A stretch of DNA of 64,000 bases from Oxalobacteraceae bacterium UBA6018 (GCA_002428015.1 DIZW01000128.1:41166-105165), one strand, 5' to 3'. Shown: positions 52,592-61,646, numbered from the stretch's first letter. The notes: a model not told the origin generated them from the letters alone. Numbers and translations are program-made.

Positions 52592-53602
52592 TCAGGCGAG
52601 CGCGGCGAAGTAAGCGTCCACTTCGTCGAGGTGGCGGCGGCGCGCCTCCGGGTCCAGGAAGGCCGCCGCGAAGCTGTTGCGCGCCAGTTGCTGGGCATGC
52701 GCCTGGGTCAGCGGCAGCGCGTCGAACACGGCCTCGAAGTTGGCGTTGATATAGCCGCCGAAGTAGGCCGGATCGTCGGAGTTGACGGTGGCGACCAGGC
52801 CATGCTCGAGCAGTTGCAGCAGGTTGTGCTGGCCCATGTCGCCGAACACGCGCAGTTTGACGTTGGACAAGGGGCAGACGGTCAGGGCGATCCGCTCGCG
52901 CGCCAGGCGGCGCGTCAGTTCCGGGTCTTCCAGGCAGCGCACCCCATGGTCGATGCGCTCGACGTTGAGCAGGTCGAGCGCGGTTTCGATATAGGCCGGC
53001 GGCCCCTCCTCGCCGGCGTGGGCGACCAGGTGCAGGCCGAGCTGGCGGCAGCGTTCGTACACGCGGGCGAATTTCTCCGGCGGGTGGCCGCGCTCGGACG
53101 AGTCCAGCCCCACGCCGATGAATTTGTCGCGGTGCGGCAAGGCTTCCTCGAGCGTGGCGATGGCCTCCTCCTCGGACAGATGGCGCAGGAAGCACATGAT
53201 CAGGCTCGCGCTCACCGGGCTGTCCTGGCAGGCGCGCCAGATGCCGTTGATGACGGTGTCGAAAGGGACGCCACGCGCCGTGTGGGTCTGGGGGTCGAAG
53301 AAGATCTCGGCGTGGCGCACCTGGTCGGCGGCGGCGCGCGCCAGGTAGGCGGCCGTCATGTCGTAGAAATCTTGCTCTTTCAGCAAAACGCTGGCGCCCG
53401 CGTAGTAAATGTCGAGGAAGGATTGGAGATCGGTAAAGGCATAGGCTTGACGCAACGCTTCCACCGAGGAATAGGCCAGCGTCACACCATTGCGTTGCGC
53501 GAGATCAAATATGAGCTCGGGTTCGAGCGAACCTTCGATGTGGATGTGTAATTCTGCCTTGGGCATCTGGCGCAGGGTCGCGCGCATCCGGTCGTTTAGC
53601 AT
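52592..53602 (-). CDS. adenine deaminase (adenosine deaminase family)
   Basis: A protein of 336 residues. The metal-binding H19-x-H21 is in KAELHIHIEGSLEPEL, followed by FFDPQTHTARGVPFD, VAHAGEEGPPAYIE and NSDDPAYFGGYINANFEA. The last motifs and GLDSSERGHPPEKF agree better with the bacterial and fungal adenine deaminases (Aah1 and the Pseudomonas enzyme first annotated as adenosine deaminase) than with true adenosine deaminase; this is from memory. It should convert adenine to hypoxanthine and ammonia. The ATG at 53602 has GGAG upstream; the frame stays open to 53851 but those codons lack family similarity. Confidence 0.85.
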   Translation of the reverse strand: MLNDRMRATLRQMPKAELHIHIEGSLEPELIFDLAQRNGVTLAYSSVEALRQAYAFTDLQSFLDIYYAGASVLLKEQDFYDMTAAYLARAAADQVRHAEIFFDPQTHTARGVPFDTVINGIWRACQDSPVSASLIMCFLRHLSEEEAIATLEEALPHRDKFIGVGLDSSERGHPPEKFARVYERCRQLGLHLVAHAGEEGPPAYIETALDLLNVERIDHGVRCLEDPELTRRLARERIALTVCPLSNVKLRVFGDMGQHNLLQLLEHGLVATVNSDDPAYFGGYINANFEAVFDALPLTQAHAQQLARNSFAAAFLDPEARRRHLDEVDAYFAALA

Positions 53603-54198
53603 CGTGGAGCTCCGTGGTGGCGGCGGTTGGTCAATTGGATAATGAACAAGCTGACGCAGGCCTGCCAGTGTACTGCAAGCGCGCGCCGGCATAAATTCAT
53701 GGCAGAATTTGTGTGACATGGGCCGATTTGCGTGCGCCATCGGGGGCCGAGTTCGTGCACTATCGAAGTGCTCTTGGCGGGCCGGCGCATTTCTTGCGGA
53801 GACATAAAGAATGCGCGGCGCTGCAAGCATGTAAAAGCGGCATCGAAGCACACGAAAACGCCATGCCGAGACGTATTAACAATGGCATTTTTACCTTTGT
53901 TTTCAATGACTTGAATCAGTTACAAACGCTCACACGACATTACTTTGACTTCCGGAACTATTAGGCACATAATAAATTTCATAGGCGTAAGAAGACGTCG
54001 TCAGCAAGCGCAAATCCCCGGGCAAACCGGTAAAAGAACAATACATCGCGACTGTGGTTTTTGTTTCAGAAATTGGAACCAGGAATCACGGTGGCGAATC
54101 AAGAAGGGAGTACGCCCGCGACCCCAGGCCTGGCTGGAACGCCAATGGTAAGAGGCCAGTGACAGTGATGGAGTGACAGCACATTAAAGGACATTCAA
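53603..54198. other. intergenic region upstream of prkA and the deaminase gene
   Basis: About 600 bases with no supported gene; short open frames here have mixed codon use and no homology that I recognise. It must hold promoters for both directions. A possible sigma54 element (53783-53798, forward) has GG and GC at the correct 10-base distance with CGGCGCA and TTGC. The E. coli homologues yeaGH are under sigma54/NtrC and stress control, which makes it worth noting. Confidence 0.4.
53783..53798 (+). promoter_or_regulatory. weak sigma54-type promoter candidate for prkA
   Basis: CGGCGCATTTCTTGCG keeps the invariant GG at 53784-53785 and GC at 53796-53797 with 10 bases between them and the TTGC element. 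It lies about 400 bases before prkA. The -24 element has mismatches, so it may be chance. Confidence 0.25.
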
Positions 54199-56121
54199 AT
54201 GACCATTTTTGACAACTACGCAGCACGCTACGAGCGTACCCGCGAAGAGGAATACTCCCTCTCTGAGTATTTGGCACTGTGCAAGAAGGACAAGCTCACG
54301 TACGCCAGTGCTCCGGAACGCATGCTGGCGGCCATCGGCGAGCCCACGCTGATCGATACGCGTAACGACACGCGGCTTTCGCGCATCTTCGCCAACAAGG
54401 TCATCAAGATTTATCCCGCCTTCAAGGACTTCTACGGGACCGAGGAAGTCATCGAACAGGTGGTCTCCTACTTCCGCCACGCGGCCCAGGGCCTGGAAGA
54501 GCGCAAGCAGATCCTCTATCTGCTGGGACCTGTGGGCGGCGGCAAGTCGTCGATCGCCGAGAAACTCAAGTCGCTGATGGAGCAGGTGCCCTTCTATTGC
54601 CTGAAGGGCTCGCCCGTCAACGAGTCGCCGCTGGGCCTGTTCAACGAGGACGAGGACGGCGTTATACTCGAGGAAGACTACGGCATTCCGCGCCGCTACC
54701 TGCGCACCATCCCCAGCCCGTGGGCAGTCAAGCGCCTGCATGAATTCAATGGCGACATCAACAAGTTCCGCGTGGTCAAGCGCTACCCGTCGGTGCTCAA
54801 GCAGATCGCCATTTCCAAGACCGAGCCGGGCGACGAGAACAACCAGGACATCTCCTCGCTGGTGGGCAAGGTCGACATCCGCAAGCTCGAGGACTACGCC
54901 CAGGACGACCCGGACGCCTACAGCTATTCGGGCGGCCTGTGCCTGGGCAACCAGGGCCTGATGGAATTCGTCGAGATGTTCAAGGCGCCCATCAAGGTGC
55001 TGCACCCCCTGCTCACGGCCACCCAGGAAGGCAACTACAAGGGCACCGAGGGTTTCGGCGCGATCCCCTTCGACGGCATCGTGCTGGCCCACTCGAACGA
55101 GTCGGAATGGAAAACCTTCCGCAACAACCGCAACAACGAGGCTTTCCTCGACCGCATCTACATCGTCAAGGTGCCTTACTGCCTGCGCGTGTCCGACGAG
55201 ATCAAGATCTACGAAAAGCTGATCCGCAATTCCTCGCTGGAGAAGGCGCCCTGCGCGCCCGGCACCATGAAGATGATGGCGCAGTTCGCGATCCTGTCGC
55301 GCCTGAAGGATCCGGAAAATTCGAGCATCTTCTCCAAGATGCTGGTGTACGATGGTGAGAACCTGAAGGACACCGATCCGAAGGCCAAGTCGATGCACGA
55401 GTACGTTGATTACGCCGGCGTGGACGAGGGCATGAACGGCCTGTCGACCCGCTTCGCCTTCAAGATCCTGTCCAAGGTGTTTAACTTCGACAATACCGAA
55501 GTCGCGGCCAACCCGGTGCACCTGCTGTACGTGCTCGAGCAGCAGATCGAACGCGAGCAGTTCGCGCCCGAAACCGAGCAGCGCTACTTCTCGTACATCA
55601 AGGAACACCTGGCGCAGCGCTACGTGGACTTCATCGGCAAGGAGATCCAGACCGCCTACCTGGAAAGCTATTCCGAGTACGGCCAGAACATCTTCGACCG
55701 TTACGTCACCTTCGCCGACTTCTGGATCCAGGATCAGGAGTTCCGCGATCCTGACACGGGCGAAAGTTTCGACCGCGAATCGCTCAACAGCGAACTGGAG
55801 AAGATCGAGAAGCCGGCCGGCATCAGCAACCCCAAGGATTTCCGCAACGAGATCGTCAACTTCGGGCTGCGCGCGCGCGCCACCAATGGCGGCAAGAATC
55901 CGGCCTGGACCAGCTACGAGAAGTTCCGGACCGTGATCGAGAAGAAGATGTTCTCCAATACCGAGGAGCTGCTGCCGGTGATTTCGTTCAACGCCAAGGC
56001 CAGCGCCGAGGACGCCAACAAGCACGCCGACTTCGTCGCCCGCATGGTCGACAAGGGCTATACGGCCAAGCAGGTGCGCTTGCTGTGCGAATGGTACCTG
56101 CGGGTGCGTAAGTCGTCGTAA
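54199..56121 (+). CDS. prkA: serine protein kinase PrkA (YeaG)
   Basis: A protein of 640 residues, full length for the family. The N-terminal AAA-like domain has the Walker A motif LLGPVGGGKSSIAEKL near residue 115. The C-terminal half contains the kinase-like region (LLTATQEGNYKGTEGFG and HSNESEWKTFRNNRNNEAF near 270-320). PrkA proteins are involved in stress and starvation responses and may act as protease or kinase. A start ATG at 54199 has AAAGGACATTC upstream. It leads an operon with the yeaH- and spoVR-like genes, a known widespread trio. Confidence 0.94.
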   Translation: MTIFDNYAARYERTREEEYSLSEYLALCKKDKLTYASAPERMLAAIGEPTLIDTRNDTRLSRIFANKVIKIYPAFKDFYGTEEVIEQVVSYFRHAAQGLEERKQILYLLGPVGGGKSSIAEKLKSLMEQVPFYCLKGSPVNESPLGLFNEDEDGVILEEDYGIPRRYLRTIPSPWAVKRLHEFNGDINKFRVVKRYPSVLKQIAISKTEPGDENNQDISSLVGKVDIRKLEDYAQDDPDAYSYSGGLCLGNQGLMEFVEMFKAPIKVLHPLLTATQEGNYKGTEGFGAIPFDGIVLAHSNESEWKTFRNNRNNEAFLDRIYIVKVPYCLRVSDEIKIYEKLIRNSSLEKAPCAPGTMKMMAQFAILSRLKDPENSSIFSKMLVYDGENLKDTDPKAKSMHEYVDYAGVDEGMNGLSTRFAFKILSKVFNFDNTEVAANPVHLLYVLEQQIEREQFAPETEQRYFSYIKEHLAQRYVDFIGKEIQTAYLESYSEYGQNIFDRYVTFADFWIQDQEFRDPDTGESFDRESLNSELEKIEKPAGISNPKDFRNEIVNFGLRARATNGGKNPAWTSYEKFRTVIEKKMFSNTEELLPVISFNAKASAEDANKHADFVARMVDKGYTAKQVRLLCEWYLRVRKSS

Positions 56122-56152
56122 CGCGCCCCACGCCGCTCCCGTGAACCGGGAT

Positions 56153-56178
56153 CGCGCCAGGCGGCAACGCCTGGCGCG
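56153..56178 (+). other. perfect 11-bp hairpin with GCAA tetraloop between prkA and yeaH
   Basis: CGCGCCAGGCG pairs with CGCCTGGCGCG around GCAA, a GNRA-type tetraloop. No T run follows, so it is not a terminator of the usual kind. It probably stabilises or processes the mRNA between the two genes. Confidence 0.6.
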
Positions 56179-56217
56179 CGCGGCACCAGGAATGACAGGA
56201 TTTTGCAGGAGGCCGTT

Positions 56218-57486
56218 TTGACTTATCTTATCGACCGACGCTTGCAAGGCAAGAACAAGTCAGCGATTAACAGAGAGCGCTTCCTTCGCCGCTACAAGAG
56301 CCAGATCAAGGACGCCGTCGGGCGCGCGATCAAGGGACGCTCGATCACCGACATTGAGAATGGCGAGAAGGTGTCGATTCCCGTCAAGGACGTGAACGAG
56401 CCCAATTTCGGCCACGCCCACGGCGGCGTGTGGGAGACCATTAACCCCGGCAACAAGGAATACCAGAAGGGCGACCAGTTCAACCGGCCCAAGGGCGGCG
56501 GCGGGGCCGGCCGCGGCAAGGCCGGCAACAGCGACCAGCAATCCGAGGATGACTTCATCTTCGAGCTCTCGCGCGAAGAATTCATGAATTATTTCTTCGA
56601 GGACCTCGAGCTGCCCAACATGGTCAAGACCCAGCTGACCGCCACCACCGAATTCAAGAACCAGCGCGCCGGCTACAATATTTCCGGCACCCCGTCCAAC
56701 ATCCACGTGCTGCGCTCGCTGCGCGGCGCGCTGGGGCGGCGCATCGCCGTCGGCGGCAAGCCGCGCAAGGCCCTGGCCGAAGCGGAGAACGAGCTGATCG
56801 ACCTGCTCGAGCAAGCCGTGCCGCTCGACGACGCCCGCGTCATCGAGCTGAAAAAGCTGATCCACCATCTGCACACGCGGCTGCTGGCGATCCCGTTCAT
56901 CGACCCGTTCGACCTGCGCTACAGCAACCGCATCAAGGTGCCCAAGCCGATGACCCAGGCCGTGATGTTCTGCATCATGGACGTGTCCGGCTCCATGGAC
57001 GAGAGCCGCAAGGATACCGCCAAGCGCTTCTTCATCCTGCTCTACCTGTTCCTCAAGCGCGCCTACGACAAGATCGAGGTGGTGTTCATCCGCCATCACA
57101 CGGCCGCGTCCGAGGTGGACGAGGAAGAATTCTTCCATTCGCGCGAGTCCGGCGGCACGGTGGTGTCGTCGGCCTTGAACCTGCTCACCAAGATCATCGG
57201 CGAGCGCTTCGGCAGCGGCGAATGGAACAGCTACGTGGCGCAAGCCTCGGACGGCGACAACTGGGACAACGACTCGGTGCTGTGCAAGCAGCTGCTGATC
57301 AACGCCATCATGCCCGCCGTGCAGTACTACACCTACGTGGAAATCACCGACGGCCCGCCGCAGAACCTGTGGGAGCAATATGCCGAAGTGAGCGATCACC
57401 ACAGCAATTTCGCCATGCAAAAGATCGTCACGCCGGCCGACATCTATCCGGTGTTTCGCGAGCTGTTCAAGAAGCAGCCGAAGTAA
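56218..57486 (+). CDS. YeaH/YhbH family protein (DUF444)
   Basis: A protein of 422 residues from a TTG at 56218, which has AGGAG at a good distance. This start aligns with the start of E. coli YeaH (MTWFIDRRLNGKNKS versus LTYLIDRRLQGKNKS); a TTG five codons earlier is less likely. A von Willebrand A-like domain holds the metal-site motif MDVSGSMDESRKDTAKRFF near 258 and VFIRHHTAASEVDEEEFF. The Gly-rich linker (KGGGGAGRGKAG) is typical. It acts with PrkA in the stress pathway; its molecular activity is unknown. Confidence 0.92.
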   Translation: MTYLIDRRLQGKNKSAINRERFLRRYKSQIKDAVGRAIKGRSITDIENGEKVSIPVKDVNEPNFGHAHGGVWETINPGNKEYQKGDQFNRPKGGGGAGRGKAGNSDQQSEDDFIFELSREEFMNYFFEDLELPNMVKTQLTATTEFKNQRAGYNISGTPSNIHVLRSLRGALGRRIAVGGKPRKALAEAENELIDLLEQAVPLDDARVIELKKLIHHLHTRLLAIPFIDPFDLRYSNRIKVPKPMTQAVMFCIMDVSGSMDESRKDTAKRFFILLYLFLKRAYDKIEVVFIRHHTAASEVDEEEFFHSRESGGTVVSSALNLLTKIIGERFGSGEWNSYVAQASDGDNWDNDSVLCKQLLINAIMPAVQYYTYVEITDGPPQNLWEQYAEVSDHHSNFAMQKIVTPADIYPVFRELFKKQPK

Positions 57487-57512
57487 CGCCGCCGCAGCAA
57501 AGGGAGCAAGCG

Positions 57513-59039
57513 ATGCCAAGAGACCCGAAAAACCCGCGCGCCCTGCCCGAGCAGTCGGAGTGGACCTTCGACCTGATCGAGCACGCGCACGAAGAAATCC
57601 GCCGCGTGGCCACCCAGAAGTTTGGCCTGGACACCTATCCCAACCAGCTCGAGATCATCACGGCCGAGCAAATGATGGACGCCTACACCTCGGTCGGCAT
57701 GCCGGTCTCCTACAACCACTGGTCGTTCGGCAAGCACTTCCTGTCGACCGAGAAAAGCTACAAGCGTGGCCAGATGGGGCTGGCGTACGAGATCGTGATC
57801 AACTCCAACCCCTGCATCGCCTACCTGATGGAGGAGAACAGCCTGACCATGCAGGCTTTGGTGATCGCCCACGCGGCCTATGGACACAATTCCTTCTTCA
57901 AGGGTAACTACCTGTTCCGCACCTGGACCGACGCCGACGCCATCGTCGACTACATGGTGTTCGCCAAGAACTACATCGCCGAATGCGAACAGCGCTACGG
58001 CATCGACGCCGTCGAGCTGCTGCTCGACTCCTGCCACGCGCTGCAGAACTACGGGGTGGACCGCTACAAGCGCCCGGCCAAGCTGTCGATGGCCCAGGAA
58101 AACGCGCGCCAGAAGGAACGCGAGGAATACGCCCAGTCGCAGGTCAACGCCCTGTGGCGCACGGTGCCGCGGCGCGACGAGGAAGCGGCCGACGCGGCGA
58201 TCCCGCGCTTTCCGCCCGAGCCCGAAGAAAACCTGTTGTACTTCATCGAAAAATACGCGCCCCTGCTGGAGCCGTGGCAGCGCGAACTGGTGCGCATCAC
58301 GCGCAAGATCTCCCAGTATTTCTATCCGCAGCGCCAGACCCAGGTCATGAACGAGGGCTGGGCCACGTTCTGGCACTACACCATCCTGCAGGAACTGTAC
58401 AAGGAGGGCGTGGTGGGCGACGGCTTCATGCTCGAATTCCTGCAGAGCCACACCAACGTCGTCTACCAGCCGCCCGCCACCAGCCAGTACTACAGCGGCA
58501 TCAATCCCTACGCGCTCGGTTTCGCGATGATGACGGACATCCGCCGCATCTGCGAGGACCCGACCCCCGAAGACCGCGAATGGTTTCCCAACATCGCGGG
58601 CAGCGACTGGCGCCAGACCCTCGATTTTGCCATGCGCAATTTCAAGGACGAAAGCTTCATCGCCCAGTACCTGTCGCCCAAGCTGATCCGCGACTTCCAC
58701 TTCTTCGCCGTGCTCGACGACGACAAGAACGAGAAGCTGGCCATCTCCGCCATCCACGACGAGAGCGGCTACCGCTATGTGCGCCAGCAGCTGGCCGAGC
58801 AGTACAACCTGGGCAACCGCGAACCGAACATCCAGGTATGGCAGGTCAACACCCGCGACGACCGCGCCCTCACCTTGCGCCACTCCCAGTTCCAGCGGCG
58901 CCCGCTGAACCAGCACGCCCAGGAGGTGCTCAAGCACGTGGCGCGGCTGTGGGGCTTCGACGTGCGCCTGGACACGGTGGACCCTCAGGGCAACGTCGTC
59001 AGCAGCCTCGAATGTAAGCGCGAAAAGCGCAATCGTTGA
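57513..59039 (+). CDS. SpoVR family protein (YcgB)
   Basis: A protein of 508 residues from ATG 57513 with AGGGAG upstream. It covers the family's conserved length: SEWTFDLIEHAHEEIRRVA, the SYNHWSFGKHFLSTE region with His residues, GHNSFFKGNYLFRTWTDAD and MNEGWATFWHYTILQEL. Its biochemical role is unknown; in Bacillus it affects spore cortex. Here, as in most gram-negative bacteria, it closes the prkA-yeaH-spoVR operon. A terminator lies 40 bases downstream. Confidence 0.93.
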   Translation: MPRDPKNPRALPEQSEWTFDLIEHAHEEIRRVATQKFGLDTYPNQLEIITAEQMMDAYTSVGMPVSYNHWSFGKHFLSTEKSYKRGQMGLAYEIVINSNPCIAYLMEENSLTMQALVIAHAAYGHNSFFKGNYLFRTWTDADAIVDYMVFAKNYIAECEQRYGIDAVELLLDSCHALQNYGVDRYKRPAKLSMAQENARQKEREEYAQSQVNALWRTVPRRDEEAADAAIPRFPPEPEENLLYFIEKYAPLLEPWQRELVRITRKISQYFYPQRQTQVMNEGWATFWHYTILQELYKEGVVGDGFMLEFLQSHTNVVYQPPATSQYYSGINPYALGFAMMTDIRRICEDPTPEDREWFPNIAGSDWRQTLDFAMRNFKDESFIAQYLSPKLIRDFHFFAVLDDDKNEKLAISAIHDESGYRYVRQQLAEQYNLGNREPNIQVWQVNTRDDRALTLRHSQFQRRPLNQHAQEVLKHVARLWGFDVRLDTVDPQGNVVSSLECKREKRNR

Positions 59040-59049
59040 TCTATATCAA
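59036..59049. promoter_or_regulatory. perfect Fnr-type palindrome overlapping the spoVR stop codon
   Basis: TTGATCTATATCAA matches TTGAT-N4-ATCAA completely. It lies inside the end of spoVR and 30 bases before its terminator, so a role as promoter element is doubtful unless a short transcript begins here. Confidence 0.35.
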
Positions 59050-59078
59050 GAGGCGCCGTCGAGCGCTGTTCCACTATG

Positions 59079-59103
59079 AACGGCGCTTCAGGGCGCCGTT
59101 TTT
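59079..59103 (+). terminator. terminator behind the prkA-yeaH-spoVR operon
   Basis: AACGGCGC pairs with GCGCCGTT around a 6-base loop, followed by five T in TTTTTC. Confidence 0.8.
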
Positions 59104-59527
59104 CACGCTGTCGGCTAGTTCAAACGCCCGGATTCCAATGGCGCGTCGCGCGATATGGAAAATGGTTATGATCATCATAAGCGTCGCAGTGGCGCTTGCG
59201 AGTTTGGCTTTTTGCACCAAAGTAAGGCGTGTTACCTACGGTGTCATCCCAGTATTTCCGCACGCTGTCTTGCGCGCGGAAATACTCGATAATGTACGGC
59301 CATCTGGTCTTGCATTTTCTTAACAGTTGATGCAAGCAAGACCACACCCCCAGGTCTTGAAACCCTTTTCAGAGCCCAAAATCAAACCGGTTTTGGACAA
59401 GAAAACATATGTGCAAAAAAGAATTCATAGGTATAATTCGCCGACGTCCCGGATGCGGCTCAAGATTTCGTCGTGTTTAGTGGGTTTAGTAGCTACAAAA
59501 AAAGAGTTGGTATTGGAGAAAGCAGGC
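59104..59527. other. intergenic region with two inverted repeats upstream of tonB
   Basis: An 11-bp perfect inverted repeat, AGTATTTCCGC and GCGGAAATACT (59251-59286), and an 8-bp one, GGTCTTGC and GCAAGACC (59306-59343), lie here. A 61-codon forward frame from ATG 59138 encodes a basic start and one hydrophobic segment (MVMIIISVAVALASLAF); a reverse frame of 75 codons also exists. Neither is supported by codon use. A -10-like TATAAT at 59432-59437 could serve tonB, with start near 59444. No Fur box was recognised. Confidence 0.45.
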
Positions 59528-60187
59528 ATGAATTTTTCGCATGAGAAGAACCCCGGGAAGAATTTCACTGGCATCACCATTGTCGTCCTCCTGCACCTAG
59601 TGGTTGCCTACGGGATCGTAACGGGTCTCGGCAAGCGGATGGTCTCGAAGATGGCTGACGCGGTCGAGACCAAGATTATCGAGGAGCAGAAACCGCCTCC
59701 GCCCAAAGACATACCGCCGCCTCCGCCTCCGCCGGAAATGAAGGCGCCGCCGCCACCGTTCATCCCGCCGGTCGAAGTCAATGTCCAGCAGCCGCCGCCA
59801 CAGCAGAACACGATCGCCGTGGCCACGACGGCGAAACCGGCAACGAACGAGTTGATCAAGGCGCCACCGGCACAACCGAACCCGGCGCCAGCGGCCAACC
59901 CGAACCCAGTGCGGATCGCCGCCGTAGCAGACTTCAACACTTGCGCAAAACCGGAGTTTCCAAAAGCCTCCTTGCGCAATGAAGAAACCGGCACCGTGAC
60001 CTTGTCGTTCCTGATCGCCACCGACGGCCGCGTGGCCGACTCCAAAATCGCCAAGTCGAGCGGTTTCCGCGACCTCGACAGGGCGGCCCAGGCTGCTATC
60101 AGCAAGTGCCGATTCAAGCCTGGCATGGTCGACGGCAAGCCGGAACAAGCGTGGATGCAGATGCAGTACGTCTGGACGCTGGATTAA
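59528..60187 (+). CDS. tonB: TonB-family energy transducer
   Basis: A protein of 219 residues from ATG 59528 with GGAGAA upstream; upstream codons in the frame are non-coding. One membrane helix (about 16-36, ITIVVLLHLVVAYGIVTGLG) is followed by a Pro-rich periplasmic spacer with repeated PPPP and PKDIPPPPPPPEMKAPPPPF. The C-terminal TonB domain (about 130-219) has FPKASLRNEETGTVTLSFLI and KCRFKPGMVDGKPEQAWMQM. It passes proton-motive energy to outer-membrane receptors for iron or other ligands. It leads a unit with exbB and two exbD genes. Confidence 0.92.
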   Translation: MNFSHEKNPGKNFTGITIVVLLHLVVAYGIVTGLGKRMVSKMADAVETKIIEEQKPPPPKDIPPPPPPPEMKAPPPPFIPPVEVNVQQPPPQQNTIAVATTAKPATNELIKAPPAQPNPAPAANPNPVRIAAVADFNTCAKPEFPKASLRNEETGTVTLSFLIATDGRVADSKIAKSSGFRDLDRAAQAAISKCRFKPGMVDGKPEQAWMQMQYVWTLD

Positions 60188-60284
60188 AAGAAAAGAATGA
60201 GACGGCAGCACGCGTCTCGCATTGTGGTGATTTTCGTTGTCATTATGTTCAGCGAACTGATTATTTTATAAATTTGGAGGAAGC

Positions 60285-61214
60285 ATGTTTAAGAATACCC
60301 GTTTGTCCGCTGTCCTGGCGGCTGTCCTGTTCTCGGTCTCGGCAGCTGCAGCGCTGGTGTCCACGCCAGCGTTCGCTCAAGAGGCGGCTAGCGCAGCTGC
60401 AGCAGCGGCGCCAGCGGCTTCGGACGCCGCAGCGGCACCGGCAGCAGCACCAGCGGCAGATGCTGCAGCGCCAGCGGCCGACGCCGCTGCCGCTCCTGCA
60501 GAAAAGAAAGAAGAAGCCGAAAACCCTTTCGGTCCGTCAGCGGTGTGGGCCGGCGGTTTCGTGGCCCGCGGCACCATCATCATCCTGTCGATCATGTCCA
60601 TGGGTTCGTGGTACATCATCATCACCAAGCTGATCGACCAGATGAAAATCTTCAAGCAGTCGAAAGAGACTTCGGCTAAGTTCTGGAAGGCTTCGTCGAT
60701 CGCCGCCGGTTCCGCAGCCCTGAAAGAAGGCAGCCCATTCCGTTTCATCGCCGAGACCGGCACCAAGGCTACCCAGCACCACGACGGCGCCCTGCTCGAG
60801 CAGATCGACCTGTCGACCTGGGTGACCATGTCGATCCAGCGCGCTGTTGAGAAAGTGCAATCGCGTCTGCAAGACGGCCTGTCCTTCCTGGCAACCGTCG
60901 GTTCGACCGCACCGTTTATCGGTCTGTTCGGTACCGTGTGGGGTATTTACAATGCGCTGACCAACATCGGTATGACCGGTAACGCTTCGATCGACAAGGT
61001 CGCAGGTCCAGTCGGTGAAGCGCTGATCATGACCGCCTTCGGTCTGTTCGTCGCCGTTCCTGCCGTTCTGGGTTACAACTGGCTGGTTCGCCGTAACAAG
61101 TCGGCCATGGAAGATGTCCGCTCGTTCTCGGCTGACGTTCACTCGGTGCTGATCTCCGGTGCAATGTCGACCTCCGAAGCTGGCCGTGCCGCCGGCGCTA
61201 AAAAGATTGGATAA
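60285..61214 (+). CDS. exbB: ExbB proton channel, with Ala-rich N-terminal extension
   Basis: A protein of 309 residues. A signal peptide (LSAVLAAVLFSVSAAAALVSTPAFA) and a 55-residue Ala/Pro-rich region precede the three-helix MotA/TolQ/ExbB core, which starts near 95 (ARGTIIILSIMSMGSWYIII). The core includes FLATVGSTAPFIGLFGTVWGIYNAL and ALIMTAFGLFVAVPAVLGYNWL. The extension is typical of the long ExbB type. GGAGGAAGC before the ATG is the strongest ribosome site in the region. It forms a complex with ExbD and TonB. Confidence 0.94.
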   Translation: MFKNTRLSAVLAAVLFSVSAAAALVSTPAFAQEAASAAAAAAPAASDAAAAPAAAPAADAAAPAADAAAAPAEKKEEAENPFGPSAVWAGGFVARGTIIILSIMSMGSWYIIITKLIDQMKIFKQSKETSAKFWKASSIAAGSAALKEGSPFRFIAETGTKATQHHDGALLEQIDLSTWVTMSIQRAVEKVQSRLQDGLSFLATVGSTAPFIGLFGTVWGIYNALTNIGMTGNASIDKVAGPVGEALIMTAFGLFVAVPAVLGYNWLVRRNKSAMEDVRSFSADVHSVLISGAMSTSEAGRAAGAKKIG

Positions 61215-61217
61215 ATC

Positions 61218-61646
61218 ATGTCGATGAGTGTCGGCTCCGATAGCGGAGATGAAGATGCAGTCATGTCAGAGATCAACACGACGCCGCTCGTCGACATCAT
61301 GTTGGTTCTGCTGATCATCTTCCTGATTACGAGCCCGGTGGTTCTTCACCTGCAGAAGATTAAGCTCCCTGAGGAAATCAACCAGGTGATCAAGGCCACG
61401 CCGGAAGATGTCAACATCGTTGTGAACAAAGATGGCGACATGTACTGGAACCAGACCAAGCTGGACAACACCGACGCCTTGTTCGAGTTCCTGAAGAAGG
61501 AATCCGTCAAGCTGCCGCAACCGAAGGTGCTTGTTCGCGGCGACCAGGAAACGCGCTATGAATTCATCGGCAAGGTGATTTTCACGGCACAACGTGCTGG
61601 GATTCAGAAGGTCGGCTTCGTTACCGAACCGCCTGACAAGGGTTAA
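61218..61646 (+). CDS. exbD: ExbD, copy 1
   Basis: A protein of 142 residues. One N-terminal membrane helix (VDIMLVLLIIFLITSPVVL, about 25-43) carries the essential aspartate in NTTPLVDIML. The periplasmic domain follows (KIKLPEEINQVIKATPED to the end). It starts three bases after the exbB stop. It differs from the second copy in having a shorter proline region and lacking the PPPPTTPP segment. Confidence 0.94.
   Translation: MSMSVGSDSGDEDAVMSEINTTPLVDIMLVLLIIFLITSPVVLHLQKIKLPEEINQVIKATPEDVNIVVNKDGDMYWNQTKLDNTDALFEFLKKESVKLPQPKVLVRGDQETRYEFIGKVIFTAQRAGIQKVGFVTEPPDKG

Noticed and set aside
50537..53551. 1004-codon forward frame across the permease and deaminase genes
   Set aside because: Both reverse genes have clear family motifs; the forward translation is Gln/His/Arg-rich shadow sequence.
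53713..54151. Two short forward frames of 68-83 codons before prkA
   Set aside because: Mixed codon use and no recognisable domain; treated as intergenic.
54184..56247. 687-codon reverse frame opposite prkA
   Set aside because: prkA is unmistakable on the forward strand, and the reverse translation has no domain.
59120..59347. 75-codon reverse frame between spoVR and tonB
   Set aside because: No start signal or family; it covers two inverted repeats, so its coding look is probably accidental.
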